Positions 15,800 to 24,019 are shown, counted from the stretch's first letter. The stretch is 39,866 nt of DNA from UBA11957 sp963603285 (GCA_963603285.1 CAVCMG010000026.1:1-39866); one strand, 5' to 3'. Notes: generated from the letters alone by a model not told the origin. Program-made: numbers and translations.

Positions 15800-16528
15800 A
15801 TGCAGGAAACAAAGATTCTGACGGCTGGGGACAGTTCCATACTGATCCAGTTCGGCAATGCGATTGATCCGGAGATCAATTACAGGATATCGGCTACGGT
15901 ACAGATGATGCGTGAGCAGCACATCGTTGGCGTGACGGATATCATTCCCGCATTCTGTTCGCTTCTGATCAATTATGATCCCCGCGTGATTTCCTATGCG
16001 GAGATCAAAGCACGTATGGAAGCGATTTTGAAGATGGAAGTAAAAGCGGGAGAAAAGACAAAAAGAGTATTTGAGATCCCTGTCTGCTATGGCGGTGAGT
16101 TCGGTCCGGATATCGAGTATATTGCTGAGCATGCCGGTCTGTCGGTGGAAGAGGTGATCGATATCCATACGTCGAGAGATTACCTGATCTATATGCTGGG
16201 CTTTCTGCCGGGCTTTACGTATCTGGGCGGACTCGATGAAAGAATCCATACGCCGCGTCTGGCCAATCCGCGTGTGCGGATCCCGGCTGGCAGTGTTGGT
16301 ATCGGCGGTTCCCAGACGGGTATCTATCCGATGGATTCCCCGGGCGGCTGGCAGCTGATGGGGCTGACGCCGGTAAAGACGTACGATCCAGCCAGAAAGG
16401 TGCCGATCCTTGTGGAAGCCGGTGACTATATCCGCTTCGTACGGATCGACAGAAAAGAATACGACCGCATTAAGGAGCTTGTCGAGTGCGGCGAGTACCA
16501 GTGTGTGGTTCATGAAGGAGAGGTGTAG
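15800..16528 (+). CDS. pxpB: 5-oxoprolinase subunit PxpB (KipI / allophanate hydrolase subunit 1-like)
   Basis: A 242-residue protein of the AHS1 family. With PxpC and PxpA it forms the prokaryotic ATP-dependent 5-oxoprolinase, which opens 5-oxo-L-proline to glutamate. The same fold makes half of the carboxyltransferase part of urea carboxylase. Family signatures are IPVCYGGEFGPD, YMLGFLPGFTYLGG and RIPAGSVGIGGSQTGIYP. The start is the ATG at 15800, with AGGAG at 15787-15791; a TTG at 15764 in the same frame falls inside the hairpin. B. subtilis KipI was first described as an inhibitor of KinA, but no sporulation kinase is nearby. The next gene starts three bases after the stop. Confidence 0.92.
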   Translation: MQETKILTAGDSSILIQFGNAIDPEINYRISATVQMMREQHIVGVTDIIPAFCSLLINYDPRVISYAEIKARMEAILKMEVKAGEKTKRVFEIPVCYGGEFGPDIEYIAEHAGLSVEEVIDIHTSRDYLIYMLGFLPGFTYLGGLDERIHTPRLANPRVRIPAGSVGIGGSQTGIYPMDSPGGWQLMGLTPVKTYDPARKVPILVEAGDYIRFVRIDRKEYDRIKELVECGEYQCVVHEGEV

Positions 16529-16531
16529 GCT

Positions 16532-17536
16532 ATGGGTATTCGTGTATTAAAAGCAGGTATGCTGACAACGGTACAGGATCTGGGCCGGACAGGCTACCAG
16601 AGCCAGGGATTTTCCGTAGCCGGTGTTATGGATGTGCGCTCCTTTAAGATTGCCAATCTTCTGTTGGATAATCCGGAGAATGAGGCTGTCCTTGAATTTA
16701 CACTGATCGGACCGACCCTGCAGTTTACATCTGAGACGATCATTGCGATCACCGGCGGCGATTTCCAGCCGACGATCAACGGCAATCCGGCGCCGATGTA
16801 TACAGCGCTCTATATGAACCGGGGCGATATCCTTAAATTCGGCAGTGCCCGTACCGGCAGCCGCGGTTATATCGCTTTTTCCAGCTATCTGGACATCCCG
16901 GTGGTGATGGGCAGCCGCTGTACGAATTTAAAGAGCAGGATCGGCGGCTTCAAGGGAAGAAAGCTGCACGATGAGGATTATATCAGCTTCCGTATCAAGA
17001 GAAGATACCTGCCGTTTTTCTTGTCAAGAAAGCTGGATCTGGATGAATTTGATCAGGAGGAAGCGGAGCTTCGTGTCGTACTGGGACCGCAGAGTGATAT
17101 GTTTACCAGGGATGGTATCCATACATTTTTAAGTGAAACCTATACGGTGACCAGTGATTTCGACCGCATGGGCTGTCGGATGGAAGGGCCGTTTATCGCA
17201 TCGAAGAACGGTTCGGATATTATTTCTGACGGTATTGCCTTTGGTTCGGTACAGGTGCCGTCCCATGGAAAACCGATCGTTCTTCTGGCAGACCGTCAGA
17301 CGACCGGCGGTTATGCAAAGATCGCCACGGTAGCCACCGTGGATATCCCCAAGCTGGTACAGCGAAAGACAGATCACAAGATCCGTTTCAAAGCGATCTC
17401 TGTCGAAGAGGCACAGAAGCTGTATCTGGAAGAAGAAAAAGAATATGTAGCCATGCGTAATCAGATCCATACCCCGTGTAAAGAGGTGCTGGATTGCCGT
17501 CTGGTCGCAAAGCGTATCAGTAAATTATTTGTATAG
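16532..17536 (+). CDS. pxpC: 5-oxoprolinase subunit PxpC (KipA / allophanate hydrolase subunit 2-like)
   Basis: A 334-residue protein of the AHS2 family, the partner of PxpB. Signatures are VQDLGRTGYQSQGFSVAGVMD near the start, LEFTLIGPTLQF, AITGGDFQP, and SDGIAFGSVQVPSHGKPIVL with DRQTTGGYAKIATV in the C-terminal half. PxpB and PxpC together resemble the carboxyltransferase domain of urea carboxylase and the KipI-KipA complex. The ATG at 16532 follows AAGGAGAGGTG, which lies within the end of pxpB, and only three bases separate the genes, so the two are translated together. It is followed 22 bases later by the biotin carrier gene. It looks complete. Confidence 0.92.
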   Translation: MGIRVLKAGMLTTVQDLGRTGYQSQGFSVAGVMDVRSFKIANLLLDNPENEAVLEFTLIGPTLQFTSETIIAITGGDFQPTINGNPAPMYTALYMNRGDILKFGSARTGSRGYIAFSSYLDIPVVMGSRCTNLKSRIGGFKGRKLHDEDYISFRIKRRYLPFFLSRKLDLDEFDQEEAELRVVLGPQSDMFTRDGIHTFLSETYTVTSDFDRMGCRMEGPFIASKNGSDIISDGIAFGSVQVPSHGKPIVLLADRQTTGGYAKIATVATVDIPKLVQRKTDHKIRFKAISVEEAQKLYLEEEKEYVAMRNQIHTPCKEVLDCRLVAKRISKLFV

Positions 17537-17558
17537 AACAACATAAGGAGTAAAAGCT

Positions 17559-18005
17559 ATGAATTTAGAGAAAATCGCAGGACTGATCAAACTTGTTGAA
17601 GAATCCTCGCTGACTGAGTTCACCTACAAAGATACGGATGTAAAGATCAGTATGAGCAAACTGGACAATCCGCCGGTGATCGCAGGTGGTGCAGCACCGG
17701 TACTGGCTCCGGCAGCAGCGACAGCCCCGGCAGCGGAAGCAGCTGCAGAAGCAGAGGAGGAAGATGAAGATTTCATCACTTCTCCGATCGTAGGTACATT
17801 TTATTCCGCAGCAGCCCCGGATATCCCGGCTTTTGTCCGCGTAGGTGATCATGTCAAAAGCGGACAGACGGTATGTATTCTGGAGGCTATGAAGCTGATG
17901 AATGAGATCCAGGCAGAGTATGACTGTGAGATCGAGGCAGTACTGGTCAGCAACGAGCAGAAGGTAGAATACGGCCAGCCGCTGTTCAGAGTAAAGAAGT
18001 TATAA
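17559..18005 (+). CDS. accB: Biotin carboxyl carrier protein (AccB-like)
   Basis: A 148-residue carrier that holds biotin between a biotin carboxylase and a carboxyltransferase. An N-terminal segment typical of bacterial AccB (about 1-40) is joined by an Ala/Pro/Glu-rich linker (about 45-72) to the biotinyl domain. The biotin site is EAMKLMNEI with K112. AAGGAG precedes the ATG at 17559. It would normally serve acetyl-CoA carboxylase, but here it lies between pxpC and the biotin carboxylase gene, with pxpA next and no accA or accD. Its partner carboxyltransferase is therefore uncertain: AccAD encoded elsewhere, or PxpB-PxpC. Confidence 0.93.
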   Translation: MNLEKIAGLIKLVEESSLTEFTYKDTDVKISMSKLDNPPVIAGGAAPVLAPAAATAPAAEAAAEAEEEDEDFITSPIVGTFYSAAAPDIPAFVRVGDHVKSGQTVCILEAMKLMNEIQAEYDCEIEAVLVSNEQKVEYGQPLFRVKKL

Positions 18006-18020
18006 TAGGGAGGATGAACT

Positions 18021-19367
18021 GTGTTTAACAAGATTCTGATTGCCAATCGTGGCGAGATAGCAGTTCGTATTGCCCGTGCCTGCCGGAATATGGGTATCCG
18101 CAGTGTGGCCATCTATTCCAAGGAGGATGCAGGCAGTCTCCACGTACAGCTGGCAGACCAGAGAGTCTGCATTGGTGAAGGCCCGGCCAAGAACAGCTAT
18201 CTGAATATGGACCGCATCATCATGGCCGCCAAGAACGTCGGCGCAGATGCGATCCATCCCGGTTTCGGTTTCCTTTCCGAAAACAGTGAATTTGTACGCC
18301 GCTGTGAAGAAAACGGCCTGACCTTTATCGGACCGACAGCGGATGTTATCGACAAGATGGGAAATAAATCCCAGGCCCGTTCCACCATGATGGATGCCGG
18401 TGTGCCGGTCGTTCCGGGCACAAAGGAGCCGGTATACGATGCCGAGGTCGGCGCAAAGCTGGCCGAAGAGATCGGATATCCGGTTATGATCAAAGCGTCC
18501 TCAGGCGGCGGTGGCAAGGGTATGCGTGTGGCCGAGTCTGCCGATGAGTTCGAATTCCAGTTCAATATGGCACAGAGAGAGTCTGCGAATGCCTTTGCGG
18601 ACGATACGATGTATATTGAGCGCTTTGTACAGAATCCGCGCCATGTGGAGATCCAGATCATGGCGGACAATTATGGGAATGTCGTGGCGCTTGGCGAGCG
18701 TGACTGCTCCGTGCAGCGAAATCACCAGAAGCTGATCGAGGAATCCCCGTCTCCGGCCATCACAGCCGAGACAAGAGCAGCCATGAACAAGTACGCTGTA
18801 CTGGCTGCAAAGACGGTTGGGTATACCAATGCCGGTACGATCGAGTATATCGTAGCGCCTACGGGTGAGTTTTATTTCATGGAAATGAATACCCGTATCC
18901 AGGTAGAGCATGGCGTTACGGAGATGGTGACAGGGACGGATCTGATCATCGAGCAGATCCGTGTGGCCATGGGCGAGCCCTTAAGCTTTACACAGGAGGA
19001 TGTACAGATCAAAGGACATGCGATCGAATGCCGTATCAATGCGGAGATTCCGTCGATGAACTTTATGCCGAGTCCCGGTGTCGTGACCCATATGCATCTG
19101 CCGGCCGGCAATGGTGTGCGTGTGGACAGTGCGCTGTATGCGGGCTACCGGATTCCTTCGGAATATGATTCCATGATCGCAAAGGTCATCGTCCATGCTC
19201 CGGACAGAGAGGCGGCGCTGCGCAAAATGAGTTCTGCGCTGGACGAGATGGTGATCCTCGGTGTGGAGACCAATCTGGATTTCCAGTACCAGATCATAAA
19301 GAATCCGGTCTTTGCCGAGGGTAAGGCTGACACCGGATTTATCGAAAATGTGATGCATATTAAATAA
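18021..19367 (+). CDS. accC: Biotin carboxylase (AccC-like)
   Basis: A 448-residue ATP-grasp enzyme that carboxylates the biotin of the carrier protein using ATP and bicarbonate. Seen in order: the ILIANRGEIAVRI start, HPGFGFLSEN, the glycine-rich ATP loop SSGGGGKGM (about 160-168), and the catalytic segment EMNTRIQVEHGVTE (about 288-301) with the conserved Glu, Asn, Arg, Gln and Glu residues. Most AccC proteins have VEHPVTE, so the Gly is a small deviation. Translation begins at GTG 18021, with AGGGAGG at 18007-18013. It is tightly spaced after the carrier gene (15 bases) and before pxpA (15 bases), so it is an integral part of the operon. Confidence 0.94.
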   Translation: MFNKILIANRGEIAVRIARACRNMGIRSVAIYSKEDAGSLHVQLADQRVCIGEGPAKNSYLNMDRIIMAAKNVGADAIHPGFGFLSENSEFVRRCEENGLTFIGPTADVIDKMGNKSQARSTMMDAGVPVVPGTKEPVYDAEVGAKLAEEIGYPVMIKASSGGGGKGMRVAESADEFEFQFNMAQRESANAFADDTMYIERFVQNPRHVEIQIMADNYGNVVALGERDCSVQRNHQKLIEESPSPAITAETRAAMNKYAVLAAKTVGYTNAGTIEYIVAPTGEFYFMEMNTRIQVEHGVTEMVTGTDLIIEQIRVAMGEPLSFTQEDVQIKGHAIECRINAEIPSMNFMPSPGVVTHMHLPAGNGVRVDSALYAGYRIPSEYDSMIAKVIVHAPDREAALRKMSSALDEMVILGVETNLDFQYQIIKNPVFAEGKADTGFIENVMHIK

Positions 19368-19382
19368 CGGGAGAGAAAAGTC

Positions 19383-20153
19383 ATGTATAAAGTAGACTTA
19401 AACAGTGACCTTGGCGAAAGCTTTGGCCGTTATACAATAGGAAACGATACAGAGGTACTGCCGCTGGTGTCTTCGGCAAACGTAGCCTGCGGTTACCATG
19501 CATCCGATCCGCTGGTCATGGACAAGACCATTGTCATGGCAAAGGAAGCCGGCATCCAGGTCGGTGCACACCCGGGCTATCCGGATCTGATGGGCTTTGG
19601 CCGCCGCAATCTGGATGTGACTCCGGCAGAGACCAGAGCCTACACCCTGTATCAGCTGGGTGCACTGGATGCTTTCTGTAAAGCGCACGGTATGAAGCTG
19701 CAGCATGTCAAACCGCACGGCGCCATGTACAATATGGCCGGTAAGGATTATGCGCTGGCAAAGGGTATCTGTGAGGCAATCAGGGAATATAATCCGGAAC
19801 TGATCGTGATGGCGCTGTCCAGCGGTGAGCTGGTACATGCCGCAGAGGATATGGGACTGAAGGTGGCCCGTGAGGTCTTTGCAGACCGTGCCTATGAAGA
19901 GGATGGTTCTTTAGTCAACCGCCGCAAGGAAGGCGCTATGATCACGGACGAAAATGAAGCGATCGCCAGAGTTGTCCGCATGATCAAGGAGCAGAAGGTG
20001 ACAGCAATCACCGGTAAGGATATTCCGATCAAGGCTGATTCCGTATGTGTACACGGCGACGGTGCAAAGGCACTGGCTTTTGTAAAGAAGATCCGTGAGA
20101 CACTGGCAGCCGAAGGGATTGAGATCGCGCCGCTGGTGGATATTATCAAATAA
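19383..20153 (+). CDS. pxpA: 5-oxoprolinase subunit PxpA (LamB/YcsF family)
   Basis: A 256-residue protein of the LamB/YcsF family, the third subunit of ATP-dependent 5-oxoprolinase. Signature stretches are DLNSDLGESFGRY at the start, SANVACGYHASDP, GAHPGYPDLMGFGRR, HVKPHGAMYN and SVCVHGDGAKA, which carry the conserved Asp and His residues of the predicted active site. GGGAGAG precedes the ATG at 19383. It is the last gene of the operon, closed by the terminator at 20192-20250. In many genomes pxpA comes directly beside pxpB and pxpC; here the two biotin genes are inserted between them. Confidence 0.93.
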   Translation: MYKVDLNSDLGESFGRYTIGNDTEVLPLVSSANVACGYHASDPLVMDKTIVMAKEAGIQVGAHPGYPDLMGFGRRNLDVTPAETRAYTLYQLGALDAFCKAHGMKLQHVKPHGAMYNMAGKDYALAKGICEAIREYNPELIVMALSSGELVHAAEDMGLKVAREVFADRAYEEDGSLVNRRKEGAMITDENEAIARVVRMIKEQKVTAITGKDIPIKADSVCVHGDGAKALAFVKKIRETLAAEGIEIAPLVDIIK

Positions 20154-20191
20154 ACGTCTGCAGAGAGCAGAAGCGCGCTACAGATTTATGG

Positions 20192-20250
20192 AAAAAGAGT
20201 CAGCAGAAATCTGTCCGGCAAAGCCGGAGATATCTGCTGACTCTTTTTTG
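20192..20250. terminator. Strong terminator, probably bidirectional
   Basis: AAAAGAGTCAGCAGA pairs with TCTGCTGACTCTTTT, and TCCGGC/GCCGGA forms a second stem at the tip. Six T residues follow on the plus strand, and an A tract on the left gives T residues on the minus strand. It separates pxpA from the convergent minus-strand gene. Confidence 0.92.
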
Positions 20251-20302
20251 TATCACGCGTGAAAAACTGGCCCGATGGACCGGTTTTGTATGCCGAAACC
20301 GT

Positions 20303-21541
20303 TTATTCTGTCCAGTACAGGGTAAATACCAGCATTTCCCCGTCCTGGCTGTATTTATACCGTACCTTTTGCAGGTTGTGCATCTGCATATACGTCTTGC
20401 TGACGGCGGGAACGATATCGTCGAGCAGGGCGTTGCAGACTTCCTTATACGTTGCGCTGTTGGCACATTGCAGGGTAAAGCCGTCTTTGCCGTCGGTGAC
20501 GGCTGTGGCCACCAGATCCCGCAGGGCATCGTGGTCATAGCTGAAAATAAATGAGCCATTCTGTACATAGTAGTTCAGGTCGATCGAATTGCAGGTTGGG
20601 TAGGTGATATCCTTAGCGGGCCGGTGGGAACCGTTGAACTGGGCATCCGTACAGCACAGATAGGCGTAGCTGATATTGCTCTCCTGGATATCCTGGGTAT
20701 TCTGAAAGACCGGATCGCCGAAGGTGGCGTCGACCAGATACCATTTGCCGCTGCACTGCACCATGTTCCAGGCGTGGGTGCCGCCGGAGGATAAGGTACC
20801 GGTGATATAGATACAGGGGACGGACAGCTGATTAAGCAGATATTGCAGTCCCTTGGCATAACCGGCGCAGACGGAAGCATGACCGACCATCGAGCTGTAG
20901 ATATTCTGGTTGTCACTGGCGTTGGCGTCATAGTCCACGGTATCGACCAGCCAGGTATAGATGTAGCGCACCTTTTCATAGTCACTGGCATCGGCAGAAA
21001 GTCCGGCGAGACAGGCAGCCGCGGCCTGTTCGATTTCACTCTTCCGCTGGCTGATCTCTTCTGTTGTGTGGGAATAATCCGGCATAAATTCGATCCGGGT
21101 GCTGTAGACATTGCTCTGGCTGCTGCCAATGCACCAGAACAGCTCCGGATGATCGTAGAGTACATAATGGTAGATCCGGTGTACCGTGTCTGTATCGGTT
21201 GTATTCAGGTCAATCGTATCTTCTCTGGCGGATACGCCGGTATAGATGGCGGTATACAGCGTCTGTTCGGCGGCGGAAAGCTGCTGATAGTAGTAGGCAT
21301 AGCAGTTGTCCGGTGACGTCTGGGCAGCTTCGGCTGTTACTAAAGAGGCTGTATATACCGTGGAAGCAGCGGGCAGTGTATCGTCAGTTGCCGGATCAGT
21401 TTTTTCCGGCATAAGCTCCTGCAAAACGGAAGGAAGCGTCAAGGCATCCTTTTTCTGGACAAGCCCCAGCAGGGCAAGCAAAAGAACGCATAACAGCAAA
21501 AGGGAGATAAAAGGAAACGAAGATCGTTTTTTTCGTCGCAT
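20303..21541 (-). CDS. Transglutaminase-like domain protein, membrane-anchored
   Basis: A 412-residue protein. A basic start (MRRKKR) and one hydrophobic helix (about 11-28) anchor it facing outward. A linker and a helical region (to about 180) follow, then a transglutaminase/protease-like domain. The triad is visible as Cys in HASVCAGYAKG (about 222), His in GTHAWN (about 255) and Asp in LVDATFGDP (about 270). Such bacterial proteins are thought to be proteases or cross-linkers at the cell surface; the substrate is unknown. The ATG at 21541 has AGGAGG upstream on the minus strand. Its promoter is at 21566-21594. It is monocistronic and convergent with pxpA. Confidence 0.85.
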   Translation of the reverse strand: MRRKKRSSFPFISLLLLCVLLLALLGLVQKKDALTLPSVLQELMPEKTDPATDDTLPAASTVYTASLVTAEAAQTSPDNCYAYYYQQLSAAEQTLYTAIYTGVSAREDTIDLNTTDTDTVHRIYHYVLYDHPELFWCIGSSQSNVYSTRIEFMPDYSHTTEEISQRKSEIEQAAAACLAGLSADASDYEKVRYIYTWLVDTVDYDANASDNQNIYSSMVGHASVCAGYAKGLQYLLNQLSVPCIYITGTLSSGGTHAWNMVQCSGKWYLVDATFGDPVFQNTQDIQESNISYAYLCCTDAQFNGSHRPAKDITYPTCNSIDLNYYVQNGSFIFSYDHDALRDLVATAVTDGKDGFTLQCANSATYKEVCNALLDDIVPAVSKTYMQMHNLQKVRYKYSQDGEMLVFTLYWTE

Positions 21542-21565
21542 AAAAATTCCTCCTGATTCAATGGT

Positions 21566-21594
21566 ATTATACGGTAAAGTGACCGTTTCGTAAA
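21566..21594 (-). promoter_or_regulatory. Sigma-A promoter of the transglutaminase-like gene
   Basis: On the minus strand TTTACG (21589-21594) and a perfect TATAAT (21566-21571) are 17 bases apart. The ATG lies 25 bases beyond the -10 box. Confidence 0.78.
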
Positions 21595-21655
21595 CAAAAG
21601 AAGTATAAAGCCGGTGCAAGGCAGCAAAAAGACAGGGAAAATACGGGTTCTGAAA

Positions 21656-21684
21656 TTGCACAACTGTGCAGAATCGGGTATAAT
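21656..21684 (+). promoter_or_regulatory. Sigma-A promoter of the small unknown gene
   Basis: TTGCAC (21656-21661) is 17 bases from a perfect TATAAT (21679-21684). It lies 37 bases ahead of the ATG at 21721 and is divergent from the minus-strand promoter at 21566-21594. The sequence TTGCACAACTGTGCAG around the -35 contains the near-palindrome TGCACAACTGTGCA, which could be an operator. Confidence 0.72.
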
Positions 21685-21720
21685 GCACAGGTAAACCTAT
21701 ATAGAAAAAGAGAGAACAGC

Positions 21721-22053
21721 ATGAAGTGTTTATATGGTGAATGCCCGCCGAAGGAACAGATCCGGCAGGAGAAAAAAGCAGGGATACCGATCGGAGAGAT
21801 CACGCTGGGGGAGCATTTCCTGATCCACAGATATTTTTTCCAGACAAAGTGTATCCGATACACGGATATTGTGAACGTTTATCTGATGACCGAGGCCAGC
21901 GAAAGCGGTGATTTCGGTCATGAGGAATACAGTCTGTGCGTGGGAGATCCGACAGGAAAAATCTGGAAGCTGCACGCGGACTATCAGGCGTATGTGACCG
22001 AGGCGATTGAGGGGATACAGACAAAGAATCCGTCGGTGCGGATTGGAAAGTAA
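21721..22053 (+). CDS. Hypothetical protein, 110 residues
   Basis: I do not recognise the family. The protein is soluble and mixed alpha/beta in appearance, with no signal or membrane segment. It begins MKCLYGECPPKEQIRQEKKA, so it has two early cysteines (C3, C8). The middle reads like a small beta-sheet domain (YTDIVNVYLMTE, then YSLCVGDPTGKIWKL) and a helix follows. The ATG at 21721 is preceded by only a weak AGAGAG, but a good promoter lies 37 bases upstream, which supports expression. The Nudix gene follows after 78 bases and may be co-transcribed. Confidence 0.6.
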   Translation: MKCLYGECPPKEQIRQEKKAGIPIGEITLGEHFLIHRYFFQTKCIRYTDIVNVYLMTEASESGDFGHEEYSLCVGDPTGKIWKLHADYQAYVTEAIEGIQTKNPSVRIGK

Positions 22054-22131
22054 GTATATATAAAACGGCCAGAACTACCGTCCGTTGAGCCAGACACAGA
22101 TATATAATATAGAAGGAACGAGGATAACAAT

Positions 22132-22632
22132 ATGGAATACTGGGATATTTATGATGCAAATAAACAGCGTACCGGACGTACGATGAAACGAAACGACTGG
22201 TGCTTAAAAGACGGCGAATACCATCTTTCCGTGCTGGGCGTGGTGGCCCGGCCAGATGGTAAATACCTGATCACGAAGAGAGTTATGACAAAAGCCTGGG
22301 CTCCCGGCTGGTGGGAGGTTTCCGGCGGTGCGGCACAGGCCGGAGAGGATTCAAAGGACGCCGTACTGCGCGAAGTCCGCGAGGAGACCGGACTGGATGT
22401 GAGCCAGGCAAAGGGCGGCTATGTGTTCACCTACCACAGAGAAAATCCGGGAGAGGGCGACAATTACTTTGTCGATGTGTACCGCTTCGAACTGGATTTT
22501 ACAGAGAATGACCTGCATTTGCAGACAGAAGAGACCGACGGCTACCGGCTGGCTACGGCAGAGGAGATCAGGGCTCTGGCGGAGCAGGGAATATTTTTAC
22601 ATTACGACAGTATCAAACAGGTGTTTTTCTAA
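22132..22632 (+). CDS. Nudix hydrolase
   Basis: A 166-residue pyrophosphohydrolase. The Nudix box is complete: G-x5-E-x7-REVREETG, within GAAQAGEDSKDAVLREVREE (about 65-85). It supplies the Mg2+-binding glutamates. The start MEYWDIYDANKQRTGRTM resembles the IPP isomerase-like/YfcD branch, which begins in the same way, but the isomerase active-site motifs are not evident, so it is best called a Nudix hydrolase of unknown substrate. GAACGAGGATAACAAT precedes the ATG at 22132. A terminator follows at 22647-22698. Confidence 0.9.
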   Translation: MEYWDIYDANKQRTGRTMKRNDWCLKDGEYHLSVLGVVARPDGKYLITKRVMTKAWAPGWWEVSGGAAQAGEDSKDAVLREVREETGLDVSQAKGGYVFTYHRENPGEGDNYFVDVYRFELDFTENDLHLQTEETDGYRLATAEEIRALAEQGIFLHYDSIKQVFF

Positions 22633-22646
22633 GATATCGGCAGAAT

Positions 22647-22698
22647 GCTGAGAAAATGGCAACAGATATGTGGATGTTGTTGTTTCCTCAGCTTTTTT
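22647..22698 (+). terminator. Rho-independent terminator after the Nudix gene
   Basis: GCTGAG (22647-22652) pairs with CTCAGC (22687-22692), extended inward by GGCAACA with TGTTGTT. Six T residues follow. Confidence 0.85.
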
Positions 22699-22910
22699 GT
22701 GCCTGAAAATGGGAAAAAGAGGTAAATAAACGAATGGCAGATGAAATAATAGACAAAAACAAAGAAGAAAAATTATGCAGGATTCACAAGGTACATGGAA
22801 ATAATAAACCCAATGCAGCGGTTCGGGCAGACAAATGAACTCTGGCCAATGGAAAAACATGAAATCCTAAGTCATGAAAATACGGAATGTGCATCATCAG
22901 TGTTTGTCAC

Positions 22911-22940
22911 TTTACAAAGCGTAAGAGACATGGCTAAAAT
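22911..22940 (+). promoter_or_regulatory. Sigma-A promoter of the amino-acid ABC transporter operon
   Basis: TTTACA (22911-22916) and TAAAAT (22935-22940) are 18 bases apart. The expected start near 22948 gives a leader of about 100 bases that holds the hairpin at 22969-23009. The sequence from 22699 to 22910 is AT-rich; I find no gene in it. Confidence 0.72.
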
Positions 22941-22968
22941 ACAGGCAAGAATTTCAAAGGAAACAAAC

Positions 22969-23009
22969 AAGGCAGACAACGGCGTCTGAAAAAAGCCGTT
23001 GCCTGCCTT
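22969..23009 (+). terminator. Leader hairpin / possible attenuator before the binding-protein gene
   Basis: AAGGCAGACAACGGC (22969-22983) pairs with GCCGTTGCCTGCCTT (22995-23009) with one mismatch. GTGCTTTT follows. It lies after the operon promoter and ends 40 bases before the ATG at 23050, so it is in the transcribed leader. I do not see a T-box or a known amino-acid riboswitch. Confidence 0.6.
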
Positions 23010-23049
23010 GTGCTTTTGAATTCCAATGTGTTTTAAGGAGGAAAGTATT

Positions 23050-23997
23050 ATGAAAAAGAAAATGATGGCAACCGTTCTGGCAGGAGCAATGGCAGCAGTT
23101 ATGCTTGGTGGATGTGGAAGTACAGCATCCAGCTCCGCTACTTCATCTGCAGCGGACACTTCATCAAGTGCAGCACCGTCTTCTGTCACAGAAAGCACAG
23201 CTTCTTCAACAGCAACAGAGAGTACAGCCTCTGCATCCGGTGAGACTTCAGCTTCTGCAGATGCTCCGGCCTGCCAGGGTGCGCTGGAGGGTGTGACCTT
23301 AACTGTCGGCACAACAGGAACATATGGCCCGTTTTCCTTCTTTGCCGAAGATGGTACGACATTGCAGGGCTTCGATGTGGATCTTCTGAATGATCTGCAG
23401 GAAATTCTTGGATTTACCATGAAAGACGATAAGCTGACGGATATGGATTACGGCCCGCTGGGAACATCTTTAAGCCAGAATCAGGTCGATGTGGCAGCCG
23501 CAGCGCTGTGTGCGACGGACGAAAGAAAGAAGACAATGAATTTCTCCGATACCTATTATGATGCAGGACTGAAGGTTATTGTTGCAGAAGATAACGATAC
23601 GATCACCAGTGTGGATGATCTGAAGGATGGCAAATATACCGTTGCCGTACAGTCCGGTACACTGGCTTATGAATATGCGACAGGTGAAGGTGCACTGCCG
23701 GAGAGCTGCCTGCAGACCTATGATTCCCAGGCACTGGCTTACAAGGCTGTAGAGGATGGTCAGGCAGACTGCACGATCTACGATGTACCGGGTACTGCAT
23801 ACTCCATCAGTACTGGTGAGATCCATTTAAAGATGGTCGGCGATGAGTTTTACAATGGCCAGGCACCGTATGCGATTGCATTTTCCAAAGGTATCTGTGA
23901 AGAATATCCGGATATTGTAGAAAGCTTTAACGAAGCGATTGCTTATCTGACGGAAAATGGCACAATGGCAGAGTTACAGGCAAAATGGTGTGAATAA
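23050..23997 (+). CDS. Amino-acid ABC transporter substrate-binding lipoprotein (family 3)
   Basis: A 315-residue lipoprotein that captures a polar amino acid outside the cell. The signal peptide ends in the lipobox LGGC with C22. A Ser/Ala/Thr-rich linker (about 23-75) leads to the SBP family 3 domain, with VGTTGTYGPFSFFAEDG, GFDVDLLNDLQEILG and MNFSDTYYDAGLKVIV as typical blocks. The ATG at 23050 has TAAGGAGG upstream; a start at 23026 would spoil the signal peptide. The ligand is not readable from sequence. Position in front of a proline racemase fusion and the prd genes makes proline or a related amino acid a reasonable guess. Confidence 0.92.
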   Translation: MKKKMMATVLAGAMAAVMLGGCGSTASSSATSSAADTSSSAAPSSVTESTASSTATESTASASGETSASADAPACQGALEGVTLTVGTTGTYGPFSFFAEDGTTLQGFDVDLLNDLQEILGFTMKDDKLTDMDYGPLGTSLSQNQVDVAAAALCATDERKKTMNFSDTYYDAGLKVIVAEDNDTITSVDDLKDGKYTVAVQSGTLAYEYATGEGALPESCLQTYDSQALAYKAVEDGQADCTIYDVPGTAYSISTGEIHLKMVGDEFYNGQAPYAIAFSKGICEEYPDIVESFNEAIAYLTENGTMAELQAKWCE

Positions 23998-24019
23998 CCT
24001 GAAATCACAGGATTTGCTG

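Noticed and set aside
15206..16513. A 435-residue open frame on the minus strand across the transporter and pxpB
   Set aside because: It lies opposite two well-identified genes, is rich in His/Arg/Gln as expected for an antisense shadow, and has no ribosome binding site or known domain.
15800..17536. PxpB/PxpC as a sporulation kinase inhibitor pair (KipI/KipA) or allophanate hydrolase
   Set aside because: PxpA is in the same operon, which supports 5-oxoprolinase. No amidase-type allophanate hydrolase gene and no histidine kinase is nearby.
22795..22989. A 64-residue plus-strand frame before the binding-protein gene
   Set aside because: It has no ribosome binding site, spans the operon promoter and runs into the leader hairpin.
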